Shown piece after piece: positions 49,800 through 62,704 of a DNA stretch of 64,000 nt. Made by a program: the position numbers and the translations under genes. The notes below the pieces were generated by a model. It was not told the origin of the DNA. It did no database searches and worked only from the letters and a program-made list of their open reading frames with translations. The stretch spans positions 47,730,243 to 47,794,242 of the forward strand of contig OZ017796.1 in the NCBI GenBank assembly GCA_963969395.1, in the 5' to 3' direction. How positions within the stretch are numbered: the stretch's first letter is position 1; each line of letters begins with the position of its first letter. This stretch comes from Pseudoscleropodium purum. Taxonomy: Eukaryota > Streptophyta > Bryopsida > Hypnales > Brachytheciaceae.

Positions 49800-50360
49800 A
49801 AAAACTTAATTGTTTTTCTTTAAAAAAAATAGAAATAGAAATAGGTATGAAATAGAAGAAAAATCTAAAATAATACTATCTTTTAGATGAAATTAAAATG
49901 AATAAATTTTAAATGGTTTTATTATTTTAGCAAGCAAACCAAACCATGTGAAAATATTGCAAAAATTTCATTTAGAAGTGAATCCAACAAGTTATTTTTT
50001 CAAAAAGATGCTCTAACTACTTGAAAAACTAGAATGTCCATAACTTTCTCATAATAAACCCAAATGGAAATATTTAAAGCTTTCTAAGTAGGCAAAAATA
50101 TAATCTATAAGAAAGAAAATTGAAAAAAAAAATTTGAAATTTTTGAAATTTTTTTTGTTGCCCCTTCTCCCCTATTTTGAGCTTATTTGGGCATAACTTT
50201 TGTTTCCTGGAACCGATTGAAAAAAGAATTATATTCCCACAAAGATAATCAATTTTTCTATCTTCAAAAAAGGTTTCAAAAAATCAGGACAAAAATTCAG
50301 CCTATAGAACCCTGCCCTAAATTCCATTTGTCCCCCAAAGGGACAATGGTCTTTTAGAGG
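49800..50360 (-). mobile_element. TTAA-flanked element, type 2, copy e (partial)
   Basis: The minus-strand start is CCTCTAAAAGACCATTGTCCC beside TTAT (50364-50361). TTGTCCC (50328-50334) and GGGACAA (50340-50346) form the subterminal palindrome. The interior follows the family order in inverted orientation. The far end, to the left of 49800, was not located. Confidence 0.55.
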
Positions 50361-50929
50361 ATAATTGAGCATACAAGGCCATATTTGTTAAATTGAGACA
50401 AGTTCGGGTCTCATTTTAATGTAATCTATATTTAGAATGAAATTAGATTTCATTAAATTGAGACTCTTCAATAAATTAAAATTGAAAAATGTCAATATGC
50501 TATTATAGATATTTCAATATTAAAAAAAAAAGCTACAATCAACAATCAACATTTATTTATTAATAATAACCATAGAAATATAGGAAAACAAAAAAATAAA
50601 TTGAGACTTTCTTGTATCCAAAACAAAACCTGAAATCTAAATCATTTTGATACCAATTAGTTTGTTTGAATAATAGTAAAACCAAACCAAAAATTAAGAA
50701 ATATGCAACAAAGTCATTTGAAAATGGAATAAATAGGAAAACCAATCTTCTATTGATAGAAATCAACATTGATATAAAGCCACTAAAAAATAATAGAAAC
50801 CACATAAAACACTTACAACCATCATTCTAAATGCGAAATTGCCTTGAATTTCACTTTTCCAAATAAAAATTCATTAAGAAGTCTAAAACTATTCTTCATT
50901 TTCTTTCATAGACACATCATCATCCGAAT

Positions 50930-53587
50930 TAGACCTAAACGTTACCACTGATGATTTGATGATGTTGATTTGAGGTTTGGAAATTGTAACTTTTGTAATA
51001 ACTTGTCGTTGATCTTCAACCCCCCTTTTTCCCACATGGCTTAAAAGCGATCATGATATAGTTTGTATTTGACCAGCACGGCGGAATCACACGATCCTCG
51101 TGCCACACATTTCCTACTTTCTAGTCCCATCCAGCATATATATCTATATTGATGTGGCAACTTGAAGTAGGGTCCAATACTAGATTTGGATCAAATGAAC
51201 GTGCCCTAGATCTGGATTTGGATTCGTAAGTGCTCTAACAAGCCAAAATTGTTTTGGATTGTCATTAGTAGAATGTACCACAACAATATATCCTACAAAT
51301 ACATCATGATCAATACAAAATGAAGGATGTAGGCAGTCATGTCTATGTCCAACGAAATTTTCATCCCGCACAAACTCTTCATGTACAATGTCATTGTCTT
51401 GCATTGTATCTTCAATTCTGGAATGAACCTTGTAGCTAGCCAAAATTCATCCTTTAATGCCTCTCAAACCTCCAAAGGTTTATCTAATGCAACTTGTACA
51501 TCTTCCCAATACGTTTTTATGGAATCATTCTTCTTTTTGAAGTCTACAGATCAATCATTGTCTCCATAGTACTCCAATGTGCAATGAAACCATTCAAACC
51601 CGTTTTGATCTCATGAAGCAATTTCATATTGTGCGGATCCAATGGTAGTGGACTACCACTTGGCACTTCGGGACGGCCATCTTTAGTCTTGACCACAAGC
51701 AAATCCCTTTGCCATAAGGAGGCAACCAATCCTTATTCATACGAAAATTCTTATACTCCATTATAGGCCATCTTGCAAAATCCATGTGAAACTTGAATTA
51801 TTGGAATTTAGAATGACCTTCCAAAAAATCCCCACCTAACCCAAAGTAATCCTGCACAAACTTCTTGAAATTAGAAACTTCCTCAATGAGATGAAGAATT
51901 ACATGATATGATTCACAATCCATAAAAGATTTCATGAGCCTCGGAAGAGTTGAGTAGTCATTTATCTTCAACATAGAGCTTCAACAATAAAAAAAAAGCA
52001 TCAATATCTTTATAAGTATAGCCAATAAAGAGGAAGTTCATGAAGACCTTGCAGAAAGCAAAGAAAGAGCAGAAAGCAAAAACCCATTGGTTCTTATTGT
52101 CCCCTGCCACATTGTCAAGTTGTAAAGTCAAAATAGGCGGTAAAGGATGAGCAAGTGGAGGTGGAGGAAGAAGGAGAGAGTCCAAAGTACATTGCTGAAT
52201 TGTCCAATATTGCCTTTGTCAATTCGGACTATCTCTCTTTAACAAAAAATAACTTTTGTGAAGAATTTTTGAATAGTCCTTTGAGATCAAGCAACAACTT
52301 TAAAATTGACCCAATAGTATGATTAGAGTCTGTTGTAAAAATGTCTAATCCATAATGTGCATACCAAATATCACTATGCCCATGAGCAATCATGCCAGTG
52401 ACAACAACGGGCATTTTCATAAAAGAATTTGTTGCTTTGGTTTTGTGAGAGAAGTGAGGAGAAGCCATCTTTGAGTGATCCATTTTGTCATAGATGATGC
52501 ACAACATCCTGTAAGGGAATTTCTCTAAAACTTGTTGATTTGCATAATAGTGTATCATATGTACCTTTTGGCCATTGAGGTAGGTAGTCAAAATTCTAGC
52601 CCACTTGTTTTGTGCACTAGAAAGAGGGGTACATGCACTCTTCAATTGCTTGTACGTATTGCATAGACCACATCTTGCAAAATTGTCTCCTCGAGCCTTT
52701 GGAGCAAATTCAAGGAAGGAACCACGCCGAATGTTACTCAAGCCACTAGAAGAAATTGGTGGGAAGTTGAACGCCGCATTGGCCTTGTTGATTTTTGGTA
52801 ATTGGTCACTCCATCAAAATGCTAAAAGCAAGACCATTGCGGGGACTTTCTCCCTAGATTCAAGTGTTCTTGGCTTGTGTGGCATTTTGTTCGCATCACC
52901 TACGATCAAGGTCTAAAGTGTAACAATAGCTTGTACAATTTGCATGCAGGGGTTTTTTAAGCCTTGATTTCCATGCTCTTCTACTCACTTTCCATCTTTG
53001 GCCATATCTTTATAGCTATAAAAAAAATAGCTCTTGATATCCCATGAATTTTCTACCACGCAATGGGACACACTTCAAACTTCTTCAAGGTAATCCATTC
53101 CTTTTTAGAAGGATCTTTGTACGTTTGCCCATGAACTTCAAGAAGACATTTCTTGCAACTATATACTCCATCTTTTTGATGGAGTTGATATCGTATGGCT
53201 TGAATTTTGCGATGTAGAAAAGGCTATAAACAATTATGAGAGCAATATGTCTTGATAGACACTTAAAGAATTGCTTGTGTAATAAACAATGACTCTTTTT
53301 TTGGGAAGGACTTTAGTTTCCTTCCTCTCTTGAGAACTTTCATAAGAATGAACTCCAACTCAAGCCTTGCCGTTCAAGGGCTTCACAACTATGTTGTATT
53401 TGTGAGTTTCATTATAGTCATACAAACTCACATCATTCATAAACACTCGTTTGATGTGCCAAAAGTGTATTGACCACATCCAAATTAATGGAACTTCATC
53501 TTCACATAAAGACTCTGCAATTTGAACAACCACTTGATTCTTACCAAGCGGCTCACCATTCATATTGATAATAACATCCGCATTCAT
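50930..53587 (-). pseudogene. Decayed DUF7869-like, transposon-associated gene
   Basis: Read right to left, pieces of one protein family appear in order: an N-terminal piece (53587-53360), SNIRRGSFLEFAPKARGDNF and KMDHSKMASPHFSHKTKA with VTGMIAHGHSDIWYAHYGLD (52741-52229), LTLQLDNVAGDNKNQWVFAF with FIGYTYKDIDAF (52185-51958), DGRPEVPSGSPLPL with TGLNGFIAHWSTM (51729-51544), and DVFVGYIVVV with FWLVRALTNPNPD (51443-51180). A weaker tail reaches about 50930. I recognise the family from many copies in seed-free plants and call it DUF7869-like from memory. Frameshifts and stops separate the pieces, so it is not functional. The DN...GDNKN and GxTxxDIDA positions may be remnants of a nuclease-type core; that is inference. 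Confidence 0.75.
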
Positions 53588-53811
53588 GCTTCAAACGATT
53601 GCATTCGCAACATCTTTTCCAACTTTGTTCCTCAATGTAACGCATTTTGTGACCCATTTTGCAGAAGGAATTCCATCACATATTGCAACACCCTCAAGAA
53701 AAAAAGGAACATGGGTTACAAATTCCTCCAGTCCATAGAGGTCCATTCTATAAAACTAAAAGACAACTTCGTGAATATCAATTGGTCACTAATACAGAAA
53801 TTTATTCAATC

Positions 53812-54847
53812 TATCTTTGACTCAAAGATATTAAGATAAAAACTAAAAATTGTCTATGATGATGAACTCATACTTAACAAAAATATGAACATAAAATAAA
53901 AGTTATAGAAAATGACTACATCAATGTAAGAAAATTTAACTATCCTCCATTGAAATGAAGTTAATTCTATTCCCCAACTAAAACAATATTTTTTAATATA
54001 GACCCCAATCTACATGTTCTCCTTCATACCACTCAAGAACATAATTGACAAGTCAAATCTTTCAGATACACCTAATAATTACAAGAAAATAGTCATAAAC
54101 TACAAAACATATAAAAAGAAACATTGCAATGTCCATTTTGCATACAAACTAATTTACCTCCAACTCAAAGATAATTTTTTGAAAATCCTTTTGCCAATCT
54201 TATAAAGTTATATTCAAACAAACAAGCCACTATATGAACTTATTATTCACTAACAAACTTACTACCCTACAATATATGTATAATCTCTATAAACAAAGCA
54301 GAATTTGTAACTCCTTATACTCTAAATATCTTTGATTCGAAGATATATTAAAAGAACCTAAGAGCATAATGCTAATACCTACACAATGGGCAATTGTGAG
54401 AGAATTTTCAAACAAATGAGAATTCAATTTCCAATATATCAAGAATTTATCTTTGAGTCAAAGATAAGTGTTGACTATTCTAATGTGACCATGTAATAGA
54501 GAGCAATAAGGATTCAAGAGAGCAACTATCTATGGATGTAAATTCTAAACTACATATGTGCTTTTTAGTGGAGAAGCAATTTATGCTCTAGCAACAATAT
54601 ATCTTTGAGTAGAAGATAAACAAAGACAGATAGAACTGTCTTCATTTATCTTTGAGTCAAGGATAAACATTGACACTTCTAACGTACATGTTCATCCTTC
54701 AGTATCAAAAAAAGATAGTTCTAATATTCCTCTAGATCTTCGACTCAAAGATAAATGAAGACAATTCATAGGCTTCATATTATCTTTGACTCAAAGATAA
54801 ATGGAGATTGGTTTAAAAGTAAAATTTTATCTTCGACTCAAAGATAA
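53812..54847. repeat. Array of TATCTTTGASTCAAAGATA palindromes
   Basis: Eight copies of a 19-base odd palindrome: perfect at 53812-53830, 54449-54467 and 54781-54799; one or two mismatches at 54327-54345, 54600-54618, 54647-54665, about 54734-54752 and 54828-54846. The two perfect copies at 54449 and 54781 extend to 21 bases. A half site is at about 54160. The array lies upstream of the decayed DUF7869-like gene in its reading direction, the place where large DNA transposons carry subterminal binding sites. Confidence 0.9.
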
Positions 54848-57197
54848 TCTACTTCATAGTACAATCTAAGACAATTCTCTGAGATATGCCTTACAAAATC
54901 GCCGTAATTTTTGGAAGCTTGATGTCAACATCACTTCATGTCTACAAAGACAATTTATACTCATAATGTAAACAAATTCATAAACAAGAAATTCAAGTCC
55001 CAAAACCTAGAATACGTGAAATATATCGTTGAAGCCTAACAAACTCAAAACAAGTACTATTGCAACAAGACGGGAAATACAAGAAATACTCGTGTAAAAT
55101 CTCGCGCTTAGAATACAGTCGCACCCACTTGACAAACTTCTAGCCTTCTCGACACACTACAAGCACTAATCTTCAAAGAAACACAAAAGTGAGGCAAAAG
55201 AGAGTGGCATCACGAAACAACAAGCAATATTCTATGTTCACCTCGATGACAAGTTCACAAGGAAATCAAGAATCAATATCAAAACAAAGTTGACAAGACG
55301 CAAGCAGGGGACAATTTAAGCGGCAAAACTATAAGTTTCAAAAGAATCCAGTTTAGAAGGCACCAACAAGAGTTAGACCTCAAATTTTTTGGCCAAAGTA
55401 CTTGAAGATGCCACTTGCCAAGTACTTCAACTTTCGCCTCGAATGCTGGACCTTAAAGCTACTTTGGTAAATTTGGTGATCCACTCTCAAAAGTGACTTT
55501 CCAAAGTCAATAGAAGATTTCTTTAGTGAAAGGAACTTTGATTCATGGAAAGCAAAAGAGACCCTCCCTTGAAGTTCAAGAATAATATATTAGCCCCTTA
55601 TGAATGAGACATTCAAATTTTGAATAAAAACACATTCTAAATAGATAGAATTGTGATTCTTCATCCATTTTGGATCGTAGCCATTATAGACTCTTGTGTT
55701 AGTTCTTTAACATTTGTAAGGTACAGATTTTGAAGACTTTATTTTGTAGACAATCTATAATCAAAGTAAATTAGTATGTTTTACCTCAAAAGGTACATTT
55801 TCCATGCCAATTCAAAAAATTGACTTTTCAAAATGACTTTTGTAAATAAATAAAATAAAAATCTTCACAATTCACCATAGTTAAGAGATAGATTTGAATT
55901 AAAAAAATTCATGTAAAATTATAAATATTCAATCTAAAATTAATTTTGCCCAAAATTTTATTCATAAATATTGATTAGTGCAATAGTAGATCCAATCACA
56001 TGGATATGATGTATAGATCATACTTTACAACATTCATTTGAAAGTCTTCATGAAATTTTTCATATGAATTTTCTTTTATAATACATTTTCACAATTTTAG
56101 AAATCTAAACTAGCCCCTATTCTTTAACCCCTAATGACTTAAACCAAGAATGTACTTTCAAAATGGGCCTAAATTATCTAGAAGTTGAGCAATTTTCTTG
56201 CTCATTTTGTCTTGAAATTGGATAGAATATAACCATAGGATATTGAAGTTCACAATGACAATGAGCACCTCAAAAAAATTTCAAGTTATTTGATTGCATG
56301 ATTTAGTAGATATATAAGTTTGAACTTTCATTTGTGTCTATGGATCAGAGGGCAATCTACTTTGAAGGGGCATATCTTATTGAGAATATTTTGAAATCAT
56401 TAAATTTTGTAGTTGGTGAAAGATAAGAGAGTTGAAAATGCTCATCTAAAATTTTACAACATTTTGAACATTTTTCAGTTCATAGTAGAACTTGCAATGC
56501 ATAGTGGTTACTAAAATGAGAGCAGTGTTTGTAAGAAAAACAAGGAGACATTTGTCTTCTCATTGAGCTCCTTCAATTTGACCTTTTTGAGGTGGGCAAG
56601 AGTCACATTGGTTGGCTAACTTTTTATTCCATGTCCAAACCAAAACCCTAAAAATGAGTTGCAAACTACACTATACCACTCAACTTTTAAAAATTCCACA
56701 ATGTAGAGTTTAACTCAGAATTTGATGAAACTACCACCATTGGATTCACAACATTTATTTTCCTACACATAAGAGAAAATTTGAGGGTTGCAAAGAGCCA
56801 TTTTGGGCATGTTCCTGTCGTTGTTCCCCCATAGCAAAGGGATATGGCTGACTATTAGAAAAAATTAAAATTAAAATTAAAACTAACTTTTAAAATAAAA
56901 TAAAATAAAAATGAAAATGACATAGCACCCTCTTGACCACATTGGACTACACTGTTGGTTGCGTTCACAGCATTCTCGAGGCTTGATAACTCATAGTCTC
57001 CTTCTAGACTCAAATCTCTCCTAATGTTTCATTTTATTTTCAAAAAATTCAAAAATTTGAGGATGGGCGGCTCAAAAATTTTAAGCATTGAAATCAACCA
57101 GAAAATAGGTGCTTCTATTAGTAGGGATTAGAATCCAAATTATTCAATATGCCATGTCTTTAATTTTAGATTTCTATTTTCAACATATTATATATGC
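54848..57197. other. Intergenic, AT-rich
   Basis: No gene is seen. At 56124-56131 TTAA followed by CCCCTAATGAC looks like another left terminus of the TTAA family, but no matching end was found. Simple A-rich repeats lie at about 56864-56912. Confidence 0.4.
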
Positions 57198-57201
57198 TTA
57201 A

Positions 57202-58119
57202 CCCTTGAAGGATCAAGGCCATTTATTTGCCAAAAAACACTCAAAATTGCCATTTCTATAGCAAAAAGTAAAAAGAATTTAAATTTAGTTTAAAAAAAAA
57301 ATTTAATCATAGGATCTTATACCTAACTAGTATGAAAATGTGTGAAAAAAAATTCAAAATTTTAAACCACACAAATTGCATGATATCAATGTTTAAAGTA
57401 GAAAAAACAAGTTTTTTCAACACATTGTGGGATTAGATTTTTTGACTTTGAAGGATTCTAACTTAAATTTTTTGCACTACAAAGTCTTGAGCTTTAAATC
57501 TTTATTGTATAAAATTGAGTTGAGAATCTAGAAAAAATTAAAAATATTAAAAAAAAATTAATTTTTATTCTTTAAGAAACTGTTAAGTAGAAGTAGGTAC
57601 AAGATAGAAGGAAAATCTAAATTATTAATATCTCTAAAATGGAATTAAAATATACTAATTCCAATGGTGTGATTTTTCTTACTAGCAAGATAGACCATGT
57701 GGAACTTTTTTTTTGGAAAAATTGTAAGAATTGCATTTAGAAATGAATCCTACAAGTTATTTTTTCAAGAAGATGCTCTAATTGCCCAAAAAACAAAATT
57801 GTCCATAACTTTCTCATAAAAAATCCAAATAGAATGAATCAAAGCTTTACACATACAAAGATATATAATCTATGAGAAAAAAAATTTTAATTTAAATTTA
57901 AATTTTTGAATTTTTTTTTGTTGCCCTTGTCCCTTGTTTTGAACTTATTTGGACATAACTTTTGTTCCCAGGCACCAATAAAAAAAAACTATATTCCCAC
58001 AAAGCTAATTAATTTTTCTATCCTTAACAAAAGTTTCAAAAAATAAGAAAAAATTTCAGCCCATAGGTACCTGCCCAAAATCCCATTTGTCTCCAAAAGA
58101 GATAATGATCCTTTACGGA
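57202..58119 (-). mobile_element. TTAA-flanked element, type 2, copy f
   Basis: This 918-base element is flanked by TTAA on both sides (57198-57201 and 58120-58123). Ends CCCTTGAAGGATCA and TGATCCTTTACGGA are inverted copies with a few differences. Near the right end TTGTCTC (58087-58093) and GAGATAA (58099-58105) form the subterminal palindrome. The interior matches the copy at 11172-12083 in inverted orientation and nearly equal length. It does not code. Confidence 0.7.
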
Positions 58120-58994
58120 TTAAGCAATAAATGGTTGCTTCATATTCAAAAATTTCATTTCCTGTAAAATCATCATATTTATGTAACATTTTTTAATTAT
58201 TAATTTTCTATTTCACACATTATTATTTTTAAATTCACAATATTATGATTTTTCCACCAAATGTTTTGAAAAATATTTATCCTGAAAAAAAACTTTGTGT
58301 CAAAATATTTTCAAAAAATTATTTAAAGGCTAAATTTAACTACTGATTTGACATTAAGGTCATAGCTGAAGGTGTATTGAATATAAAAACCAAAATAATT
58401 ATCCTTGAAATTTTCAACCTATTCTTCATTACTACTTATACTATGGCTATGAGAAGAGATTTAATTAGGCTATGTAAGCAATTTAATTAGTCTTTTCTAT
58501 ATTTATCAATTAATTCTTATTTTTTGTCATAAAATGATAAAAATGACAATTTTTCACATATATAGATTGCTTATAGTATAATGTAATTTTAGTATAAAAA
58601 TTGAAATGTGAACTTACATTTAAATGGCTAACTGAGCTCAAAAGTGATGTTTGAACATGTGATGATGTAGCTTGTCAATTCTAAGGATTCCAATTTTTCA
58701 TCCAATTTACACCTAATGTGCAATGAAACGTGCATTAGTAACTATAATTTACTACAGTTACTATAATTTTTGTCTTGGTAGTTAGCTTTTGAAGTGGTTC
58801 AATTTCTTTTTCTAATGTTCAAATTTGAATTTTCTTGTATATCTTCAAAGTGCTTTTGAATGGCTTCCAATGATTAAGTACTTTGGAATTAGAACTTGAA
58901 ATTTTAAGTTGTATTTAGTGGGGCAATTATATTGGACTATTGTGAACATCCTAAAGGTATTAATAAAGGCTTCAAAAGTACCAACAAAGTTTAA

Positions 58995-59317
58995 CCTTGG
59001 AGGGATTTATCCCATGGTTACTAATTTTAAGCCTCATTCTCTACCACTCTGCTTATCACCATTTTGAAATTTTACATATGAATGAAAAATTTTAACTCAT
59101 ATATGACAATGAGGACTTTTTTGGCCAATAAATGACAAATAATCTTTTCATGCAGGACAAAGGTGCAACTATTCATCATCCAAATTTTGTGTGAAAAGAA
59201 AAGGTCATTGAAATAGTAGTTTGACTTCTAATAAATGCTTTTGTAATTTTTTAAGCCAACAATTCACATGGTACCAAAATAAATGATTTCCTCGGTGACC
59301 AACTTGTCCCTTAAGGG
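58995..59317. mobile_element. Possible short TTAA-family derivative
   Basis: TTAA (58991-58994) followed by CCTTGGAGGG, and CCCTTAAGGG followed by TTAA (59318-59321), bound 323 bases. The interior shares 'gtgcaactattcatc' with about 23850. It may be a deletion derivative or a chance pairing of termini. Confidence 0.35.
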
Positions 59318-59679
59318 TTAAAGAAAAACTTGTGAAATTTTATATCAAATACAGAAAATATTTGAAAAATCTGAAATTTTCACCATAGATGTATATTATA
59401 GTGTGTAACATCAAAATTAAACCAAAGTTACTGAGTCATTTAAGGATAAAAATTAAAATAAAAACCATGTTAATAGGCCCAAAATTCATATTGCTATAAA
59501 ATACTAAAATCTTTTAATTTTTCAAATTTTCCAATTGGAGTCGAAGTTGCACTTGATAAGCTTTATTTCATTTATTGGCCTCAAATTCAAAAAAATATCA
59601 TTTTTATGGCTAAAATTCACATCAAGAGTAAATAGCAAGAAATGGCTACTATACACAAAAATGGTGATGAATGGATTAA

Positions 59680-60613
59680 TCCCTCAAGGTTTTGACTATG
59701 TTTTTACAAAACATGTTCCAAAACTGCCATTTCAAGTACAAGTACCAAATTTTAGAAAAAAAAACATTTTTGGACACATGTAACTATAGGATCTTGTAGT
59801 ACATTGGCTTGAGAAGATTTGGGAAAAAATTCACAATTTTCCACTATATAGATTGCAAAATATTAGCATTTGAATGAACAAAATTTGGTTTGGGGGACCT
59901 ACAAAAAAAATCAGGCAACTTATGAATTGGGCATTCATAAGGTTAGTATTTGTATAAAAGGAAGTCCAAAATATTGGTTACTCTTTGTATTCATTTTTTA
60001 AGATAAGTTGGTTACATGCTTGAAAATTTTAAGATCATTTGGAATTGTACAACATATAAGAAAAAAATAGTAAGTAGAAAGAAGTAGAAAATGATTCAAA
60101 ACACTAAATTGTTAAGAATTTAATTATGAAATTGAAAATTGCCAATCCCAATGTGTGTAATGTTGTAATATACAATGTACACCCAAAGTTTTTTGTTTTT
60201 TTTCAAAAATATTAAAAATTGAGTTAAATAAAGGACTTCAAAGTTTATTTTAGAGTAGAGATTCTATACCTACCCACAAACTAAACCTCTTCATAACATT
60301 CATCTCATTAATCTAAGTCGAACAATTCAAATTTTCTTGCAAAGACACAAATCTCAAAAATCAATTACAAATTTTTGTTTTAAAAAAAAATGATTTTAAG
60401 AATTATTTTAGTTGGCCACACTTTGTTGAAAATGATATATCATACAATAAATTTTTAACCTTGTAGTCAAAAATTATTAAAATTGTTGTTCACTGAAAGC
60501 TATTCCTCAAGTACATGTGTAAAAATTTCAAAGAAAAAATTAAAATTTTTTGTTTCTAATGAACTGCCCGAAAATGCTATGTTTTCAAAAATGCACATTC
60601 AAAGCTTTAGGGG
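59680..60613 (+). mobile_element. TTAA-flanked element, type 1, copy b
   Basis: The 934-base element starts after TTAA (59676-59679) with TCCCTCAAGGTTTTGAC and ends CTTTAGGGG before TTAG. It is collinear with 3312-4206. The stretch between 58124 and 58994 and between 59322 and 59675 shows nothing further. Confidence 0.6.
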
Positions 60614-60617
60614 TTAG

Positions 60618-62121
60618 ACATCTTCTTCTTAAGAAAAGTCGATAGTAGGGGTATTCACACCTATTTCAGCAAATAAACTTCTATAAAAAGATGAGAAGTT
60701 GGTAAGACAAAACATGAATTAATGGAGAATAGTTCCAAGTGAAGAAAATGTCACACCTCTTTTGTGATGTGTGGAGGATGAGAATGAAGAATGGAGACAT
60801 GGCAACTACCAAGGGATGAAACTTAGGAGCTCACGGGGCCAAGAGAATATATTTCTATGAAGAAATCTTCTTCATGCCCATTATTCATTACTAGAGGAGA
60901 ATTATGGATGTGGAGAAGATTCCACATAACAAGAATATTCTACTAACAATAAGCCAGTGGAAAGCTGCAACATCCCCATACTTTGAAGTATGGGCGTGAA
61001 GTGAAGAAGATGTGACTAAGGTAAAACAACCTATCATGGTTAGAATTTTGAGTTTGTACTCGTGCTATGGCTAGATTTTTTTTTTAAAATTTCCCACATA
61101 CAAACAAGTGTAAGAAATAACAACAAAAATTGAAATTATATTTTTTCAACAAAGTATGAATTTTTCTATGATTTTTTGAAGTAATTTGCCTAGAACAGTT
61201 TGTAGACTACTCCACAACCAATAAAACAAGTATCCATAACGCTCACCTTCTTCAACTAAAACAACCAAAATATTTTCTAACTTAGTGGGCCTTGAAAAAG
61301 TCATTTATTGCAATGATTTACACTAAAAAAGCCATGTGTTCCTATTGGGGTCACAAATCACTCCAATAGTGTTAAGTGAAACATTGATGTGGCCTAAACT
61401 TTCAAAATTTGATAATAACCATCATGGGGTCACCTCTTAGGTGTCTGTCATGGGTCATTTCACCATGATGGATTGTTTTACCTTACTCCTAATGAGAAGT
61501 ACCATAAAGAGAGAAATTACAATACTAAGCACTACAAATGTAAGCAAGCTACTTCATAAAATTAAGGATAAAAAAACGTTTTTTTACATTTGACAATCTT
61601 AAGTAAAGTCATCCAAACAATCCGCAGGGGGGTTACACAATAAGGTAGAAGCACGAGTTGTCAACTACATCCAATATCCAACCCTTACATTGCAACTATT
61701 TCCAACCAAGATTGAAACAAATTCCCAACTAAAACTTAGAATGTGTTTTTTTGGGCCCTTTTCAATGTTGGGACTAATAATGTTATGACACATGTCCCAA
61801 AGTAGTGAGCAAGAAAACATGAAATAGCGAGTAGGAAAGTAATTCAGCTATGATCAAAATTAAAGGACTCTAGACATTGGCTACAAGTAAAATGTACTAT
61901 ATAATTCCCAAAATTCTCAATAATTTTGATTTTGGGAATAAAATTCTAAGAAATTCAAAATCCCCATATTTCCTATCCTCCTAAATAGGAAAATTTTTCA
62001 CTTCCTCACACTGATCACCATCTGCTCCAAAATGGCTTAAATGGTCGGCTACTGGTGCATTTACCTTAGCGTTTGAGGGTTAAGTAACTTCCGTTCGCAC
62101 CGGTAGTACCGTGCAGTAGTA
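60618..62121. other. Intergenic, no gene recognised
   Basis: The DNA is AT-rich until about 62000, where GC rises toward the gene at 62.7 kb. No coding or repeat structure is recognised. Confidence 0.45.
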
Positions 62122-62289
62122 CTCCGTAGTAACAACTGTTGAATTTCCGCCTGCATGCCCCTCCATTGCCGTTCGGTCCGTCTTCGCTGCAACCACTGTT
62201 TCTGTTCGGCGCCGCGCCCAATTCCCGACGCATATGCGCCTCCCGCGCAGCCTTGCGCATTAATAGCCTCCCCCGAACTTATTACGGAG
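62122..62289. mobile_element. Possible Stowaway-like MITE in the promoter
   Basis: CTCCGTAGTAA at the left and TTATTACGGAG at the right are inverted copies with one mismatch in 11, each flanked by TA (62120-62121 and 62290-62291), as in mariner-type MITEs. The 168-base interior is GC-rich, unusual for Stowaway elements, so a chance inverted repeat is possible. It would lie about 400 bases upstream of the gene start. Confidence 0.35.
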
Positions 62290-62704
62290 TATTTCAATCG
62301 ATCCGTGCTTTTCTGGCCTTTTCCGTTGAACCCATCTGGAGGACCGGCCGCTCATTATTAGTATTAGCTGGAATCCTCAGTCCTTTACTCCTTTGACTTG
62401 CACTCAGAGAAACGCCCGGTAGATTGCACACGGTTTCACATCTTTGGCGGGGTAAACAAGGCCACGATTTTGGGAAATCACACCACGTCTGCCTGCCAGT
62501 CTGCCGATTTTGATGATTAGTACACTACGGATGTCCGCACTTGAGTGAGTGCAAAGGAGGTTGTCCTTTTGACACCCACTTCCGCCGGTGATACATAATC
62601 TTCTTGCATTTCTTCTCGTCGCAGATCGTGAAGCTGGGTTTGTGTGTGGAGGGACTCTTCGATTGGACTGAGAAGTGTAAATGGGAGAGATGGCTTACTC
62701 CGCA

